DNA of 6,203 bases from Caulobacterales bacterium RIFOXYB1_FULL_67_16 (GTDB lineage Bacteria; Pseudomonadota; Alphaproteobacteria; Caulobacterales; Caulobacteraceae). Positions 5,912-6,203 of the stretch are shown piece after piece. How positions within the stretch are numbered: the first letter of the stretch is position 1; the number at the start of each line of letters is the position of its first letter. The stretch is from contig MGLN01000091.1 in NCBI GenBank assembly GCA_001796045.1, forward strand, positions 1-6,203. Direction: 5' to 3'. Both the position numbers and the translations under genes were made by a program. The notes under the pieces were generated by a model. It was not told where the DNA came from. It ran no database searches and worked only from the letters and a program-made list of their open reading frames with translations.

Positions 5912-5926
5912 GAACATTGCAGGAAC
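5912..5926. promoter_or_regulatory. LexA operator (SOS box, alphaproteobacterial type)
   Basis: GAAC, seven bases, GAAC on the plus strand reads GTTC-N7-GTTC on the minus strand. This exact direct repeat is the LexA box known in alphaproteobacteria such as Caulobacter and Rhodobacter. It lies 44 bases before the coaBC start and 51 before the divergent lipoprotein start, within the only intergenic segment between them. The exact match and promoter position make a functional site likely, but which gene it controls cannot be told from sequence alone. Confidence 0.65.
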
Positions 5927-5945
5927 ATAACGGTTGTGCTTTCAT
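5917..5945 (+). promoter_or_regulatory. Possible plus-strand promoter overlapping the LexA box
   Basis: TTGCAG (5917-5922) and TTTCAT (5940-5945) are 17 bases apart, facing the lipoprotein gene. The -35 element would sit inside the LexA operator, the right geometry for repression. The hexamers match consensus at only three and four positions. I found no comparable pair facing coaBC. Confidence 0.25.
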
Positions 5946-5977
5946 CATCTCAGGCGGGTATTCACCGAGGGGCGAAG

Positions 5978-6203
5978 ATGAGGGCGAGGCAAGGACGAAC
6001 GAGAATCGCGGCGGCGGCGGGACTTATCGCCGGCGGGATGGCGATCCTGGCGTTGGGGGGCTGCGATAACGCCTCGGCGGTGCAGACGCGGGATCGGACG
6101 GCGGAGGCGCCGGCGGCCCTGGCGATGACGGCGATGGAAACGGAGACCGTCGGACGGTCGTCCGACCAGGCCAAGCCGGTTCTGACAACGGGCCGGCGCG
6201 AGA
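5978..6203 (+). CDS. Putative lipoprotein, N-terminal 75 residues (3' end outside window)
   Basis: The family is not recognised. The frame is open to the right edge with no stop. The start is ATG 5978 with GAGGGG five bases upstream. Residues 1-9 are basic (four Arg), 10-26 form a hydrophobic Ala/Gly/Leu/Ile helix, and LGGC at 26-29 is a lipobox, so signal peptidase II cleavage before Cys29 and lipid attachment are expected. Asp30 follows the cysteine. In E. coli, Asp at +2 retains lipoproteins in the inner membrane; whether that rule holds in alphaproteobacteria is uncertain. The mature part visible (30-75) is polar, low-complexity, rich in Ala, Thr, Arg and Glu, and looks disordered. Codon choice differs from its neighbours: alanine is mostly GCG here but GCC in coaBC and dapB. 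It is divergent from coaBC and shares the intergenic region with the LexA box. Confidence 0.7.
   Translation, partial: MRARQGRTRIAAAAGLIAGGMAILALGGCDNASAVQTRDRTAEAPAALAMTAMETETVGRSSDQAKPVLTTGRRE

Noticed and set aside
4653..5930. 425-codon open frame on the plus strand across coaBC
   Set aside because: It is a shadow of coaBC: low-complexity Gly/Arg/Gln-rich translation, no domain, and the minus-strand frame holds every CoaBC motif. High GC makes long spurious frames common.

Overview
The window looks like ordinary chromosome from a high-GC alphaproteobacterium, most likely Caulobacterales and plausibly Brevundimonas-like. The evidence is a strong GCC/CTG/GGC codon bias in the housekeeping genes, TTG and GTG starts, a LexA box of the alphaproteobacterial GTTC-N7-GTTC type, and the protein sequences themselves. 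The genus is an inference, because no search could be run.

Layout, left to right. (1) The 3' part of dnaJ (1-899, +) overlaps by four bases the TTG start of dapB (896-1645, +), a lysine/peptidoglycan precursor gene. (2) Convergent to dapB, only 15 bases away, is a small unrecognised membrane protein (1661-2026, -). (3) A short divergent intergenic segment leads into a ten-helix EamA/DMT transporter (2170-3105, +). (4) A DUF3800 gene (3191-4099, +) has clearly lower GC than its neighbours and looks acquired. Its last codons lie over a compact structure on the opposite strand. (5) The minus-strand operon coaBC-dut (5867 down to 4180) has an ATGA overlap and supplies coenzyme A synthesis and dUTP hydrolysis. 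(6) An exact GAAC-N7-GAAC LexA operator (5912-5926) lies between coaBC and a divergent lipoprotein gene that runs off the right edge (5978-6203, +).

The most interesting part is 4032-4133. Read on the minus strand it contains, in order, a plausible sigma-70 promoter (TTGCAA, 17 bases, TATCTA), a start point near the DUF3800 stop codon, a 7-bp hairpin with a GGUU loop, an 8-base linker, a 10-bp hairpin also with a GGUU loop, and a T-rich tail. Three stem positions are G-U pairs on the minus strand but C-A mismatches on the plus strand, so the structure belongs to a minus-strand RNA. This would be a small RNA of about 65 nt, antisense to the proline/glycine-rich tail of the DUF3800 protein. It also supplies the only convincing terminator for coaBC-dut. 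RNA motifs linked to DUF3800 genes have been reported before in comparative RNA screens (from memory), so this may be a member of that class or a new one.

The second signal of interest is the LexA box. It suggests that dUTPase/CoaBC, the lipoprotein, or both respond to DNA damage.
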